A stretch of 17,910 bases of DNA from Funneliformis mosseae (lineage: Eukaryota > Glomeromycota > Glomeromycetes > Glomerales > Glomeraceae). Numbering within the stretch: position 1 is the first letter of the stretch; each line of letters opens with the position of its first letter. Position numbers and translations under genes: made by a program. The stretch is from positions 1 through 17,910 of the forward strand of contig CAJVPP010001785.1 of the NCBI GenBank assembly GCA_910592005.1. The letters run 5' to 3'. The notes beneath the pieces are model-generated. The model did no database searches. It was not told the origin of the DNA and was given only the letters and a program-made list of their open reading frames with translations. Positions 16,934 to 17,910 of this stretch are shown here, piece after piece.

Positions 16934-17870
16934 TTAATTAAAATCTAATTTTTTGTAATATCTGCTTCTTTTCATTACTTTATCAGTTTTTTCAATTAAA
17001 ATAATTACTCTAGTATATCAAATGTCACCTTCATTTAAATTAAGTTTAGCTATACTATATACAGCTTGCATTAACCAACACCATATTGAATTTGATATCA
17101 TTTTAATAGCAATATCATATTCAGGATAAATAAAATACCTTTCTTTAATTACACTAATTTCTTAAACTAATCCTATTGCAAATTCTGAGCTATCTTTATC
17201 TTGATATCCTACAGCTTCATAGTTTTCTGCATAAAATATTGCACCTATTTTCTATTCATTATTTAATTTTACTTTTTGCTTAAATATTTTATATAATAAT
17301 ACTGATAATGGTACATGATTTTCAGCATTTTTATATAACAATTCTCCAAAACTATCTTTATCTTTATCATATATTCTTTGAATCATTAAATCAAGATATT
17401 TATTTTTATATACATATAAATCAGTAGTTAATAAATCTAAAAAATTTGCACGAAGATCATGACCAATTAATTTTTCTAAATCAGCATGTGTTTTTTATTC
17501 ATGATTAATTTTAGAATGTATATTTCATTTTAAGCCCAAAATAATTTGCAATATTTACTTTATAACATTACAAATTACTCCTCCAATAATTTTATCATTA
17601 CATTTTAACAGAACAGATTGACTTTCATTAATAATAATAAGTTCTTTTCTTTTTTAATATCTTTGCAAGTAACAAATTTATGAAGATATTTTTAGCTAAA
17701 TCTAATCTATGATTTATGTTCAAATCATATATTATTTTAATAACTCTATCAAATCTTTAGAAAGAACTTTGGTTTAATTTTGCCAACTTAAAAATAAATC
17801 TTTACAAAAATCTTTATTTTGATTCTTAGTTATATATCGATCAAAAGCAGATACAGGATTCTATTAAAAT
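16934..17870 (-). pseudogene. Unassigned broken gene, 3' part in a single frame with four stops
   Basis: From about 17520 down to the TAA at 16936-16934 one frame holds a continuous protein-like reading: GHDLRANFLDLLTTDLYVY, YLDLMIQRIYDKDKDSFGE, NHVPLSVLLYKIFKQKV, IGAIFYAENYEAVGYQDKD, SEFAIGLV, KERYFIYPEYDIAIKMIS, IWCWLMQAVYSIAKLNLNE and VIILIEKTDKVMK. It is broken only by TAA (17497-17495), TAG (17254-17252), TAA (17164-17162) and TGA (17020-17018), all reachable from CAA, CAG, CAA and CGA by one C-to-T. Farther upstream, with a frameshift near 17700, are NPVSAFDRYITKNQN, LDLAKNIFINLLLA and SVLLKCNDKIIGGVICNVI. I do not recognise the family. The start may be beyond reach, since the last bases of the window are pure A/T. 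It is neighbour to the GACTCGA array and could be cargo of, or coded by, the same element. Confidence 0.55.
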
Positions 17871-17910
17871 TAATAATAAATAAAATAAATATATAATTAA
17901 TTAATTTTTT

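Noticed and set aside
1..17910. tRNA or rRNA genes
   Set aside because: No paired A-box and GGTTCRANNCC-type B-box, and no recognisable rRNA segments were found on either strand by eye.

Overview
The window looks like nuclear DNA of an arbuscular mycorrhizal fungus (Glomeromycotina), most like Rhizophagus. It is very AT-rich. It has a short fungal-type intron, decayed LINE sequence, and pieces of several protein families that I recall as hugely multiplied in Rhizophagus irregularis: zinc-ribbon plus PD-(D/E)XK-like proteins, coiled-coil proteins starting MSSEL, cysteine-containing leucine-rich repeats, and a CRN-associated C-terminal region. These assignments come from pattern memory, not from a search.

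Layout. Bases 1-360 hold degenerate ~65-bp repeats and a hairpin. Bases ~370-4310 are a dead LINE on the + strand whose endonuclease, reverse transcriptase and RNase H parts appear in order but full of stops. Bases 4385-4900 are a diverged ~95-bp minisatellite. Bases 4997-7002 are the one well-preserved stretch: the intact 3' part of a zinc-ribbon/nuclease-like gene, then a complete two-exon gene (6493-7002, predicted 149 aa) that I cannot assign to any family. Its true start is hidden upstream of a 60-nt intron. Bases 7388-10311 hold a broken multi-copy gene ending in a RING-like half domain. It is flanked by imperfect inverted repeats, so the whole may be an old transposon-like unit. Bases 10312-12840 are mostly AT-rich sequence with faint minus-strand coding traces. 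Bases 12857-14178 are a minus-strand coiled-coil family pseudogene, and 14330-14640 a minus-strand CRN-associated remnant. A 172-bp TA-flanked MITE lies at 15544-15715. A minus-strand LRR remnant (15966-16463) is cut off at a fold-back array of GACTCGA-type motifs (16468-16655). An unassigned minus-strand broken gene (16934 to about 17870) closes the window.

The strongest cross-cutting observation is how the dead genes died. Most premature stops that can be interpreted sit where one C-to-T change, on one strand or the other, explains them: Gln to TAA/TAG, Arg to TGA, Trp to TGA/TAG. The catalytic changes in the LINE (His to Tyr, Asp to Asn) are of the same kind. This resembles RIP-like or methylation-driven decay and contrasts with the intact 4997-7002 block. 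I see no operon, no CRISPR array, no tRNA or rRNA, and no clear new multi-gene system. The best candidates for novelty are the orphan intron-containing gene and the inverted-repeat-flanked relic.
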